Of a DNA stretch of 35,911 bases, positions 1 through 7,774 are shown piece by piece; position 1 is the first letter of the stretch, and each line of letters starts with the position of its first letter. Below the pieces are notes generated by a model. That model was not told the origin of the DNA and ran no database searches. It worked only from the letters and a program-made list of their open reading frames with translations. Where the stretch lies: assembly GCA_002011115.2 (NCBI GenBank), contig MTME02000096.1:1-35911 (forward strand). Reading direction: 5' to 3'. Source of the DNA: Candidatus Pyrohabitans sp. JdFR-17. GTDB lineage: Archaea > Hydrothermarchaeota > Hydrothermarchaeia > Hydrothermarchaeales > BMS3B. The position numbers and the translations under genes are program-made.

Positions 1-445
1 CCATCTTTTTCAGATTTCTGACCTCTATCTCCTTTGCGATGCCAAGCCGGTACCATCTCTCCAAAGCGTCGGCAAATCTTTGGTTATAGGGAGCCTGCTG
101 AAGGCTCTCTATGTACCACTCCCTGAGTTCCCTTAGGCTCCTCAGCAGCTCCTTGTCCTCCTCTTCAAGCCCTTCCAGTTCTTCCTCGGCAAAACCACCG
201 TCCGGCAAGTACACTACACCTGCACTCTCAGGCAGGGTCTTCTGAGTTTTTATCAGCACACCCATCAGTGAAAGTATGGACGCACCAGAGGCTAGGTAAA
301 GTATAAACCACGTCGCCAGGCCACCATCTTCATCAAGCACAGCATCGACAGGTAGCAGGAGTAACATTCCCACAAATATAATGCTCCACCCAAGGAAAAC
401 TCGCTTCTGGAATTCCTTTCTTCTCAAATGGTTTTCGTAATTCAC
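1..445 (-). CDS. Membrane protein of unknown function, C-terminus cut off by the window edge
   Basis: The reading frame is open from the left edge to a GTG at 443-445, giving 148 codons without a stop. A GGGG stretch lies about 9 bases before the GTG, and no ATG exists in the upstream open frame. The N-terminus is basic (NYENHLRRKEFQKR) and is followed by two hydrophobic stretches, near residues 19-32 (WSIIFVGMLLLLPV) and 47-63 (WFILYLASGASILSLMG). These would form two membrane helices joined by a short acidic loop. After them comes a charged, Glu-rich region predicted to be helical. I do not recognise the family. The real protein continues beyond the window, so its length and function are open. 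The gene is transcribed away from the rest of the window, with a 159-base AT-rich gap separating it from the next gene. Confidence 0.7.
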   Translation of the reverse strand, partial: MNYENHLRRKEFQKRVFLGWSIIFVGMLLLLPVDAVLDEDGGLATWFILYLASGASILSLMGVLIKTQKTLPESAGVVYLPDGGFAEEELEGLEEEDKELLRSLRELREWYIESLQQAPYNQRFADALERWYRLGIAKEIEVRNLKKM

Positions 446-604
446 CTTTTTAAACCCCTCTGAGTTTTTCAGAGCTGTTGCAGGAGTTGATGGTTAAATA
501 TGTTAATTTTCATTCACTAATTCTAACTATAGAGGGTGATTTCCACATAAGCAGCCATATTTGTATTCTTTTAAAAATTTATTTTAAAATTAAACAAATT
601 AAAA
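446..604. other. AT-rich intergenic gap between two minus-strand genes
   Basis: This stretch is very AT-rich around 560-604, with runs such as aaaaatttattttaaaat. It probably contains the promoter of the truncated membrane-protein gene and the transcription end of the TIM-barrel gene. I see no open reading frame or RNA structure in it. Confidence 0.5.
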
Positions 605-1381
605 TTAAATAAGGCATCTTTCGAGCTTCTCCCTGCTCCGGAACACATCCTCCTCGCGATGGCACTCTATTATGTACTTTCCGCTGTAATTTCTCAGACG
701 GGAGAAGATAGCTTTAAAGTCTATGATACCGTCACCCACCGCTAGGTGCTCATCTCCGTCTCCGCGATTGTCATGGAGGTGGATGTTCACAAGGCGATGG
801 TTGAGCGCCTCTATGTAATCCACGACATTACCACAGGTTGCGGCATGCCCCACGTCCAAGGTAATACCAAGTTCGTCCTTCGAAAACTCGCCTATAAGCG
901 CCTCCAGCTCCTCAACCTGGCTGAGAAGCGCACCCTCGTAACGCGGCATGTTCTCAAGGCAGAGAAGAATGCCGTACTCCTGCGCATGAGCTGCAAGCTC
1001 CCTGATGCTTGCCAGGTTGACTTCCTTCGCTTCGTTGGGAAACCACATGCTGTATGGCGATAGCCTGCCTGAGTGCACAGTCACAAGCTTAGCTCCAAGC
1101 TGGTACCCCGCCTCAATTGCAGCTTTTATCTGTGCAAGACTCTCCTCTCTAATTTTCTCGTTCATACTGGCTATGTTCAGGTCTGCGAAGGGGGCGTGGA
1201 TGCTTACATCAAGGGAGTAGCTGTCAAGAAGCTCCCTCCAGCGGGAATAGTCGCTGCGAAGGTGGTGCCCCTCCAGAATAACCTCCCAGGCGGAGAAGCC
1301 AGCCTCGCCTACTATTTTTATTATCTCCTCACTCTTCCGCTTAAAGAATGCAAGCGAGGAAGCACCCAGCTTGGCCTTCAT
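605..1381 (-). CDS. Sugar phosphate isomerase/epimerase-like TIM-barrel protein (AP endonuclease 2 family)
   Basis: The 258-residue protein has the pattern of the xylose isomerase-like TIM-barrel superfamily (AP endonuclease family 2). Visible metal-ligand motifs, in order, are HAPF near residue 62, VTVHSGR near 101, LENMP near 142 with the key Glu, TLDVGHA near 174, HLHDN near 201, and IIECH near 238. These residues normally bind two or three divalent metals. Members include endonuclease IV, sugar isomerases and many uncharacterised archaeal proteins, so the substrate cannot be named. Its ATG overlaps the stop of the upstream UPF0201 gene by four bases (ATGA), so the two are translationally coupled. 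Length is normal for the family. Confidence 0.8.
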   Translation of the reverse strand: MKAKLGASSLAFFKRKSEEIIKIVGEAGFSAWEVILEGHHLRSDYSRWRELLDSYSLDVSIHAPFADLNIASMNEKIREESLAQIKAAIEAGYQLGAKLVTVHSGRLSPYSMWFPNEAKEVNLASIRELAAHAQEYGILLCLENMPRYEGALLSQVEELEALIGEFSKDELGITLDVGHAATCGNVVDYIEALNHRLVNIHLHDNRGDGDEHLAVGDGIIDFKAIFSRLRNYSGKYIIECHREEDVFRSREKLERCLI

Positions 1382-1776
1382 ACCTCTCTCCCCTCTATTG
1401 TGCGAGGCGCAAGCCAGTCGACTATACTCGCTACCTCCTCATCCTCAATCTCCACCTCAATTGCGCCGAGGGGCGACTCTTTGCTGAAATTCACATAACC
1501 TGCGAAGGCAGCCTGCTTGTTGAGGTGGAAGCTCACCTTATTCCCCTGCAGAGAGGATAACATTACTCCGCGGGCGGCGTCGAGGATGCGCTGCTCTCTC
1601 AAGCGAAGGTGGAGCTTTTCCAGGCACTCTTTACCTTTCCCTATGGCGGTTAGGTACCGCTCCTCTCCGCGTTCCTCCACCTCATACTCCAGGCATGAGA
1701 AGAGGTTTTCAATCGCAGCCTTAACCTTCTCCATACTCTCTGTAGGGTAAACTCTTGCTCTGATTAAAACTCGCAT
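1378..1776 (-). CDS. UPF0201 family RNA-binding-like protein
   Basis: The 132-residue protein begins MRVLIRARVYPTES and has the alternating strand/helix pattern of the archaeal UPF0201 family (older name DUF54), whose fold resembles ribosomal protein L5. The family is nearly universal in archaea and its members are annotated as putative RNA-binding proteins without a proven role. Features that fit are the N-terminal strand 'VYPTE', the central 'LREQRILDAARGVML', and the C-terminal 'SPLGAIEVEIEDEE'. It is the first gene of a two-gene operon with the TIM-barrel gene. It is divergent from the DUF1512 gene across a 52-base gap. A sequence resembling a TATA box for this direction (taatttatta read on the minus strand, about 1802-1811) suggests a very short leader. 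Confidence 0.8.
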   Translation of the reverse strand: MRVLIRARVYPTESMEKVKAAIENLFSCLEYEVEERGEERYLTAIGKGKECLEKLHLRLREQRILDAARGVMLSSLQGNKVSFHLNKQAAFAGYVNFSKESPLGAIEVEIEDEEVASIVDWLAPRTIEGREV

Positions 1777-1782
1777 GATAGA

Positions 1783-1790
1783 TTTATAAA
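1783..1790 (+). promoter_or_regulatory. TATA box for the DUF1512 gene
   Basis: The octamer TTTATAAA lies 39 bases upstream of the ATG. That spacing places transcription start near 1812-1816, just before the ribosome binding site GGAGGAG. The box is too close to the divergent UPF0201 start to serve that gene. Confidence 0.5.
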
Positions 1791-1828
1791 GGGTAACGTA
1801 ATAAATTAGACTCTCAAGGAGGAGAAAG

Positions 1829-3100
1829 ATGCTGCCTCAGGCTCAGATCTGGCAGGGTTTTCAGGTTGTCTTCACCCTATTGTTTTTTCTTCTGATAATA
1901 TTCTATCCGCGCTACCTCTTTTATCGCCTGGTCGCGGATATGGAGGAGGTTGCTGAAACCCTCGAGGGCTACGCTAACGAGGCGGTGGATATAATAACTA
2001 AAGTATGCCTGGAGAAAGGTGGCATACGTGCTGGAATTAAGGAAAAGGTGCAGAAGACCCTGGACTTCTTTCTCATCCCCCCGGTTGATTTGGACCCCTA
2101 CGGCATACTCAAGAAGCTGGAGCACCTTTTCGACAAAGCTGAGGACAAGTTTCACCTCGTTGCTAAGGAGATATCCCCTGGCTGCGACGCCGTGTGGCAG
2201 GCAAATATAATTTCTCTGCTCAAGGGCGGCGTTGGGATAAACACCATGGCGAAGGTGGTGCGCCACTACGTGGAGCTTGTGAAAAAAACGAACAACATCC
2301 AGCTTGCCATGATTTTACAGATGAATATGCCCATAATTAAGAAGATAGCAGAGGCTCACATGGCCGGGATAAAGGCGATATCGCGGGGAGAGCCCATAGG
2401 GGACAGCGTAGGTCCTCTCGTAGCTGCCCGCCTCATGAAGGGTGAGGCAAAGGAAATAGCACGCGACGTGGTTTACTCCGAGGAGGTAATCAGGGGTAGG
2501 GATGTGTTTGTGGTTAAGGCTCGCGGTCCAGGCGCTGCCCTGGGCAAGATTGGCGACGCCGTAAAGAGGCTCGCTGAGGCCAACGATGTGGCGAAGATAA
2601 TAACAATCGACGCCAGCTTGAAGATGGAGGGTGAGCCTACCGGTAAGGTGAGCGAAGGTATAGGCGCTGCGATAGGCGACCCTGGACCAGAGAAGGCGAA
2701 GATAGAGGAAGCGGCGGTTGCCAAGAATGTACCCCTTGAGGCGATAGCGATAAAGATGTCCATCGAAGAGGCGATCTCGCCCATGATAGAGGAGATTTAC
2801 AACGCTGTACCAGAGGCGATACGCAGGATTGAGGAGAGCATAGCTGCTGTGCCAGAGGGTAAGAAGGTAATCGTCGTGGGCGTCGGCAACACATGCGGAA
2901 TTGGAAACAGCGCCAGCGAGGTGGAGGAGGTAGCCTATAAGGAGAGGGAGAAGGAAGAGGAGGAGCTGCCAGCGATAGACAGGTTTGTCAAAAAGCTGGT
3001 GGAGCGCCAGAAACGCGCGGAAAAGCGCGCCCGCGAGCGGGAGGAGGAGATGAAACGCCGCGCAAAGGCGCAGGCCAGAGCAAAGGCTAAGGCGAAGTAG
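1829..3100 (+). CDS. DUF1512 family archaeal membrane protein
   Basis: A strong GGAGGAG ribosome binding site sits just before the ATG. The 423-residue protein starts with one clear membrane helix (about residues 13-34, VVFTLLFFLLIIFYPRYLFY). It continues as a long soluble region matching the archaeal DUF1512 family: 'PPVDLDPYGILKKLEHL', glycine-rich 'GPGAALGKIGDAVKRLAE', and 'KKVIVVGVGNTCGIGNS'. The last 50 or so residues are a highly charged Lys/Arg/Glu/Ala tail (for example EKRAREREEEMKRRAKAQAR) likely to form a coiled coil or bind nucleic acid. The function of the family is unknown. The gene ends one base before the convergent XPD gene, so no room is left for a separate terminator. Confidence 0.8.
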   Translation: MLPQAQIWQGFQVVFTLLFFLLIIFYPRYLFYRLVADMEEVAETLEGYANEAVDIITKVCLEKGGIRAGIKEKVQKTLDFFLIPPVDLDPYGILKKLEHLFDKAEDKFHLVAKEISPGCDAVWQANIISLLKGGVGINTMAKVVRHYVELVKKTNNIQLAMILQMNMPIIKKIAEAHMAGIKAISRGEPIGDSVGPLVAARLMKGEAKEIARDVVYSEEVIRGRDVFVVKARGPGAALGKIGDAVKRLAEANDVAKIITIDASLKMEGEPTGKVSEGIGAAIGDPGPEKAKIEEAAVAKNVPLEAIAIKMSIEEAISPMIEEIYNAVPEAIRRIEESIAAVPEGKKVIVVGVGNTCGIGNSASEVEEVAYKEREKEEEELPAIDRFVKKLVERQKRAEKRAREREEEMKRRAKAQARAKAKAK

Positions 3101-4867
3101 CTACTCTGCCTGAGAGTGGAACCACCTCACCTCTTCGCCGACATCGCTGAGCTCCACGAGCTTTATCTCATACCTTATGTCCTCTGGAAAGTGCCTGAAA
3201 TGCTCTATGCGGTCGTCCAGGAAAATAACGCAGGCTCTGTCGCGGGAGCTTCTCACTGCCCTGCCCGCGCTCTGCAGCACGCGGTTCATCATTGGCAGGA
3301 GGGAGAGGAACATGAAGGCCCGAGCGGGCCCGAAGCGTTTTTCAAACAGGCTGCGCCTGAGCTCCATCTCAAAGTCTGGGACAGGGAAGGGGAAGCCAGC
3401 GATAACCACACTCCCCACAACGCTCTCTTTTCCTCCTTTCCCCTCAACTGTGTACTCCACACCCTCGCTGAGCTTACCGCCTGCGACGGCGAATATAGCT
3501 AGCTTTCCCCCATGCCTCGCCTGCATAATGAACTCCTCCGCTTGCTTTGCGCTTCTGGGCTCCGCCAGCGCCGCGAAATACTTCCTCACGCTCTCGAGCA
3601 CGTCGTAGGAGGGGAAAAAGACGAGGGTTACCCTGGGCGTGGCTTCATAAATCTCCCTGATAACGCGGGCGTAGCTCTTCCACAGTTCCTCACCTCTGCG
3701 CTGCCTCTCTGCCAGAGAGGTGCTTAACCCTGAGCTTATCCCCAGGTAATAGAGGTTGTTCCTGTATATGTTGGGCAGGGAGTATGTCTCAGCATGCTCA
3801 AGCCCAAACATCGCCCTGTACATCTCCACCGGCTCCAGAGTGCCGCTCATGAGCAGTAGCTTCCTGGCATCACTAAGCGGCTCCACCAGCTCCGAGGGGA
3901 ATAGAGGCTTCAGGTGGAGTTTTCCGCTCTGGCGGAAGAATATCCAGTTCTCGTCGCTGCTCAGCTTCAGCGCAGCATTCAGGAAGCTCGCCACGCGGTA
4001 GGTGTAGGAGACCTTCCTGCCCCTGCGGAGCTTCCTTTCCAGCACCTCAATGCCCCGCTGATACAGGAACTCCGCCTCCCTTGCTGAGATAAGCTCCTCT
4101 GCGCGGAGCAGTTCGTCTTTGCCTTCGAAGAGTTCAAGGATGCGGGAGAAATCGTAGTTTATCTCCCTGGCAGCGAGTTCCACACTGCGTCTGCTCAGGC
4201 TCTTGCTAAGCATGTCCATGCTCTGGAGGTTGTGAGCTTCGTCCACTATAAGGAGAATCTCCTGCATGCTCACGCCAAGCTTTCCCAGAAAAGTGCTCCT
4301 CAGGAAGGGGTTGAGCAGGTACTGGTAGCTTGCAATAACCACGTCCGCGAAGCGTGCCAGCTCCATGGCAACGGCATGGGGGCACCCGTACTCCAGAAGC
4401 TTGGGGTAGCTCAGCCCCTCTCCCGGAGCCATGTTCTCCTGTCCAAGCTGAGCAGCGAGCATGGCAATGTCCTCCACCTTTGCTCTGAACCTCCTGCGGT
4501 GCTCGCATCTCTGGTTAAGCTTGCACAGCTGGAGAAACTCCTCATAGCCCACCTCCTCCTGCGAAAAAACAGGGCAAACCTCCTGCTTTGAGCGCAGGTG
4601 CACCGCAAGAAGGGGCTTTTTCGTATGCCTCGCAATTGCGCGGGTTTCCTCGAGAAAAATTCTCGCCTGGGATTTGGTGCGAGTGAGCACCACTATTTTC
4701 TCTCCCGGCAGGCGATCAGCAAAGAAGGAACAGAGTGCGGCGATGGTTTTGCCCACGCCTGTTGGCACGCACGCAAGCATGGCATCGCTGGTGAAGATTC
4801 GGTGCATGAGCTCATCCTGAAACTGTCTTGCCTTGGGGTAGGGGAATAGGTCCATAGGAGTGGGCAT
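3101..4867 (-). CDS. xpd: XPD/Rad3-like 5'-3' DNA helicase with iron-sulfur cluster
   Basis: The 588-residue superfamily 2 helicase has Walker A 'CVPTGVGKT' (residues 33-41) and a DEAH box (209-212) in 'LLIVDEAHNLQ'. It also has the late motifs 'GKLSEGVEY' and 'QSAGRAVRSSRDRACVIFLDDR'. Four cysteines between Walker A and the DEAH box (98, 115, 121, 162) match the [4Fe-4S] domain of archaeal XPD, which couples ATP hydrolysis to 5'-3' unwinding. Length fits archaeal XPD (about 550-620 residues). In archaea this protein is linked to DNA repair, though a full nucleotide-excision pathway is not proven. An alternative start at Met5 is possible. The gene is convergent with the DUF1512 gene. Confidence 0.9.
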   Translation of the reverse strand: MPTPMDLFPYPKARQFQDELMHRIFTSDAMLACVPTGVGKTIAALCSFFADRLPGEKIVVLTRTKSQARIFLEETRAIARHTKKPLLAVHLRSKQEVCPVFSQEEVGYEEFLQLCKLNQRCEHRRRFRAKVEDIAMLAAQLGQENMAPGEGLSYPKLLEYGCPHAVAMELARFADVVIASYQYLLNPFLRSTFLGKLGVSMQEILLIVDEAHNLQSMDMLSKSLSRRSVELAAREINYDFSRILELFEGKDELLRAEELISAREAEFLYQRGIEVLERKLRRGRKVSYTYRVASFLNAALKLSSDENWIFFRQSGKLHLKPLFPSELVEPLSDARKLLLMSGTLEPVEMYRAMFGLEHAETYSLPNIYRNNLYYLGISSGLSTSLAERQRRGEELWKSYARVIREIYEATPRVTLVFFPSYDVLESVRKYFAALAEPRSAKQAEEFIMQARHGGKLAIFAVAGGKLSEGVEYTVEGKGGKESVVGSVVIAGFPFPVPDFEMELRRSLFEKRFGPARAFMFLSLLPMMNRVLQSAGRAVRSSRDRACVIFLDDRIEHFRHFPEDIRYEIKLVELSDVGEEVRWFHSQAE

Positions 4868-5063
4868 GATGATTTTTCAATAAATAGTCCCGACTCTAAC
4901 CTTATATGCTATCCCATGGTTTGCGCTAAATGCGTGGGGTTATTAATCACTGCTTCTTAAAGCACATCTCATCTCTTGTAAAGAAAATTCTGGCGTAAGA
5001 TTTATTTATTTGGTAAATAAAGAGTTCCTGGCTAAAAAAGAAGAGTGCAGTAATGTGAGAGTT

Positions 5064-6665
5064 ATGAGACGATATATCTGTGTTGCTACTTTATTGCTGA
5101 TGATGATTACAGCAGGAGTGAGAGCGGATTCAAACGTCACCACGGTAGAGGAGCCTGCAGCCTCGCTGAGGCGGGTGGAGGTCTCATCTTTTTCTGTGAT
5201 GCCCAGGACAATAACTCAGAATCAGATAGTTGATTTTGTGCTGGAGGTTAAAAACACTGGCAGCGTGGCGACCACAATAAAGCCGGAGATAGAGATCTAC
5301 TCAGACTCATCGCCTGTGGAAAAGGTAAACTTCGTACCTCTGGTGCTGGCTGCAGGGCAAAATGTTAGCCTTATCAGGAACTATCTTGTTACCCTAGAGG
5401 TGGGAGAGTATCGCGTTGTGGCGAAGGTGTACTACGACAACCACTCTTCTTACGCCTCAGAAGTGGGCACGCTGAGCGTTGTAGCTAAGCGCGAAAGGGT
5501 GGAAGGAGGTCTCAAGAACGAGACACCTCACCTCAGGTTCAGGTTCTTTCCTGTCCTGATAGAAGGTAAACCTGGCGATGCTACCGCAGTGTCCTTTGAG
5601 CTGGAGAATCCCTCCAGCGAAGATGTGAGCGACTTAAAGGTTGGTATTGAAGGCATTCCAAGAGGCTGGGTGACACTTAATCCAGAGGAGTTAACCCTCA
5701 GGGGCAACGAGAGCGCGGGTGTGAACATTGCAATAAGCGTACCCCAGAGTGCGCTGCCAGGAGACCACAGAGCTGTGCTCAGAGTGGAGAGCGTAAAAGA
5801 GGAGGCAATCGCCAGCTTCATATTCAGAATTAGGCCCTATCCCCCAGGCTATGAGAAGCCAGCGGTGCTCAGGAGGGTCTATCTGGACGAAAAGGAGGGT
5901 AGAGCCCTTGTGAGCCTGGAGGTTGAAAACTCAGGCACGGAGGCGGAAAGTATTGAAATCCTGGAGGAGATTCCAAAGGAGATTTCAACCACAGTGGAGG
6001 ATATAAATTTTAAAATCCCTGTGGCTGTGCTTGAGGCTGACCCACTTGTTGCGTGGCGTCTGAACGAGGTTGATCCGTATGAGTTATACACCTTAGAGTA
6101 TGAGGTGGGAAGCATAGCGGCCAGGTACTCGCCCTACATATACTGGCCCCTACGACAGGTGAATGTGTTTTACACCAGCGTCGGTGGCATTGAACTTCTC
6201 CAGTTCTCGGGCGCTCTCGCTACGTATGCGGTGCCAGGTAAGGTGTCAGAGGTTAAGCTGAAGATAACCAATCCCACACTGGAGGCGATGAATATCACCT
6301 TAAGATTGTTGGCACCATCCGGCTGGGAAGTCTCACCGCAGGAGATTACGAAGCTGCTTCTCCCTGGTTATTCCCAGGAAATGGTTTTTACAGTTAAACC
6401 TCCCTTGGAAGCTTCGCCTGGAAGCTACACCCTAATTGCGACTGTGGTTGGTGAAAACGGTGAGGTTTCACAGCCGCTAACGCTTGTTCTCCAGCAGGAA
6501 AATAAAAAGCTGAACCTCAGGAAGTTTCTAATCCCATTGGCGAGCCTTTTGACGGTGAGTTTATTAGTGTATGCAGCTATATTTATATATCGTAAGAAGA
6601 GGGTTTATCGCAGAGAAGTGGTTGAGGCGGTAGGAAGGATAAAAAGCAGTATGGAGGAAGAGTAG
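5064..6665 (+). CDS. Exported, membrane-anchored NEW3/CARDB-like domain protein
   Basis: I place the start at the ATG at 5064, because a signal peptide (MRRYICVATLLLMMITAGVRA) begins exactly there. A GTG at 5055 is also possible, while the longer TTG frame from 5010 would bury the signal. The 533-residue product has a CARDB-like beta domain (about 40-140). A NEW3 domain follows (about 172-242, containing 'FELENPSSEDVSDLKVG' and 'IPRGWV'). A second NEW3-like repeat lies near 395-475 ('KITNPTLEAMNITLRLLAP'). A C-terminal membrane helix (about 487-507) then leads to a basic cytoplasmic tail. NEW3 domains are extracellular adhesion or scaffold modules. The stop overlaps the GTG start of the MinD-like ATPase, so the two are coupled. 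A TTTATTTATT box at 5001-5010 could be the promoter. Confidence 0.8.
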   Translation: MRRYICVATLLLMMITAGVRADSNVTTVEEPAASLRRVEVSSFSVMPRTITQNQIVDFVLEVKNTGSVATTIKPEIEIYSDSSPVEKVNFVPLVLAAGQNVSLIRNYLVTLEVGEYRVVAKVYYDNHSSYASEVGTLSVVAKRERVEGGLKNETPHLRFRFFPVLIEGKPGDATAVSFELENPSSEDVSDLKVGIEGIPRGWVTLNPEELTLRGNESAGVNIAISVPQSALPGDHRAVLRVESVKEEAIASFIFRIRPYPPGYEKPAVLRRVYLDEKEGRALVSLEVENSGTEAESIEILEEIPKEISTTVEDINFKIPVAVLEADPLVAWRLNEVDPYELYTLEYEVGSIAARYSPYIYWPLRQVNVFYTSVGGIELLQFSGALATYAVPGKVSEVKLKITNPTLEAMNITLRLLAPSGWEVSPQEITKLLLPGYSQEMVFTVKPPLEASPGSYTLIATVVGENGEVSQPLTLVLQQENKKLNLRKFLIPLASLLTVSLLVYAAIFIYRKKRVYRREVVEAVGRIKSSMEEE

Positions 6666-7393
6666 TGCCCGGTTCAGAAAGCAGGGGAAGAGTAATAGGG
6701 ATAATATCAGCTAAGGGTGGGGTGGGGAAGACGGCGGTGGCTCTGAATCTCGCTCTCAGCTTAATGCTTGACTTCAAAAAACGGGTACTCGCCATAGACG
6801 CGCATTCCATCTCGCCCAATCTAAGCCTCTACTTGGGGATAATCGATGTGGTTCCGCCTGGGATAAGCTATGCTCTTAAAGACCCATCCTTTGCAAAGGA
6901 GAGTGTTTACATCCACTCTGGCACAGGTCTGCACCTGCTCGCTGGCTCAATAACCAGTGTCAAGGAGATGGACCTTGGCAACCTAAAGCAGGTGGTTGAT
7001 AGTCTGCGCGATGAGTATGATTATATTATTATAGACACCTCCCCCAGCCTGGGCGAAAGCCTGAGGAATATTCTCAGAGCGTGCGATGAGGTGCTGCTTG
7101 TTGTTAATCCGTGGCTGCCCATAGTTATAACTAATTTGAAGGCGGTAAAAATAGTAGAGGAGATGAATAAACCTCTGCGGATAGTGCTCAACAAAGTGGG
7201 AAGGGGTATGGGAGAGATGAGCGTTAAAGAGGTGGAAGACAGCCTGGGGCACAAGGTAATTGTCACAATACCGGTGGACCTAGAAGTTTATCATGGCGTA
7301 GAGGAGCGCAAACCTGTGATGCTGTCTAACCCGAGATCACCGGGGAGCGTAGCCATAAAGAAACTCGCAAACCTGCTTGTGGGTGAGGAATGA
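6665..7393 (+). CDS. MinD/ParA-type P-loop ATPase
   Basis: The deviant Walker A motif KGGVGKT (residues 17-23) and the switch-like 'VLAIDAH' and 'YDYIIIDTSP' mark the 242-residue protein as a MinD/ParA/Mrp-class ATPase. These proteins dimerise on ATP and position or load partners on membranes or DNA. The C-terminal end (VAIKKLANLLVGEE) is a short amphipathic helix that could act as a membrane-targeting sequence like that of MinD. The gene starts with GTG overlapping the stop of the exported NEW3 protein by one base, and its end overlaps the next gene by four bases. The coupling suggests it works with the membrane protein and the receiver protein, perhaps positioning a surface structure. That role is inferred. 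Confidence 0.85.
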   Translation: MPGSESRGRVIGIISAKGGVGKTAVALNLALSLMLDFKKRVLAIDAHSISPNLSLYLGIIDVVPPGISYALKDPSFAKESVYIHSGTGLHLLAGSITSVKEMDLGNLKQVVDSLRDEYDYIIIDTSPSLGESLRNILRACDEVLLVVNPWLPIVITNLKAVKIVEEMNKPLRIVLNKVGRGMGEMSVKEVEDSLGHKVIVTIPVDLEVYHGVEERKPVMLSNPRSPGSVAIKKLANLLVGEE

Positions 7394-7767
7394 ATATGAC
7401 GAAAATAATGGTTGTGGATGATGAGCCAGATATTCTGGCTATGGTTGAGATGATTCTAAACCGGAAGGGGTATGAAACAATACTCGCTGAGGGCGGCGAA
7501 GAGGCTCTTAAGCTTCTCGGGGAGACAAAGCCTGACCTTATTCTTCTGGACCTTATGATGCCCCGCATGGACGGCACGGAGTTTCTGCGCAGACTTCGCT
7601 CCGACGAGAACCTCAGGGATATACCAGTTATAGTGGTTAGTGTGCGCTCGACCATAGAAAAAGAAAGCCGCGAAGCGATGGAGCTGGCTGACGACTACAT
7701 CACAAAGCCTATAGACATCCCCACCCTCTATGCTACAATAGAAGAAAAGCTAAAAGAGAAAAAATAG
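7390..7767 (+). CDS. Stand-alone CheY-like response regulator receiver
   Basis: The 125 residues form a single receiver domain. The acidic pair is Asp10-Asp11, the phosphoacceptor is Asp54 in 'LILLDLMMPRMDG', Ser84 replaces the usual Thr, and the conserved Lys106 sits in 'ITKPID'. No output domain follows, so the protein must signal by binding a partner. No histidine kinase is present in the window. The start ATG overlaps the MinD-like gene by four bases (ATGA). The likely partners are therefore the adjacent ATPase and exported protein. This three-gene arrangement is an unusual context for a receiver. Confidence 0.9.
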   Translation: MNMTKIMVVDDEPDILAMVEMILNRKGYETILAEGGEEALKLLGETKPDLILLDLMMPRMDGTEFLRRLRSDENLRDIPVIVVSVRSTIEKESREAMELADDYITKPIDIPTLYATIEEKLKEKK

Positions 7768-7774
7768 AGGGGGT

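Noticed and set aside
5010-5063. Longer N-terminus of the NEW3 protein from a TTG at 5010
   Set aside because: It would put 18 residues before a typical signal peptide, and the TTG overlaps the probable promoter element.
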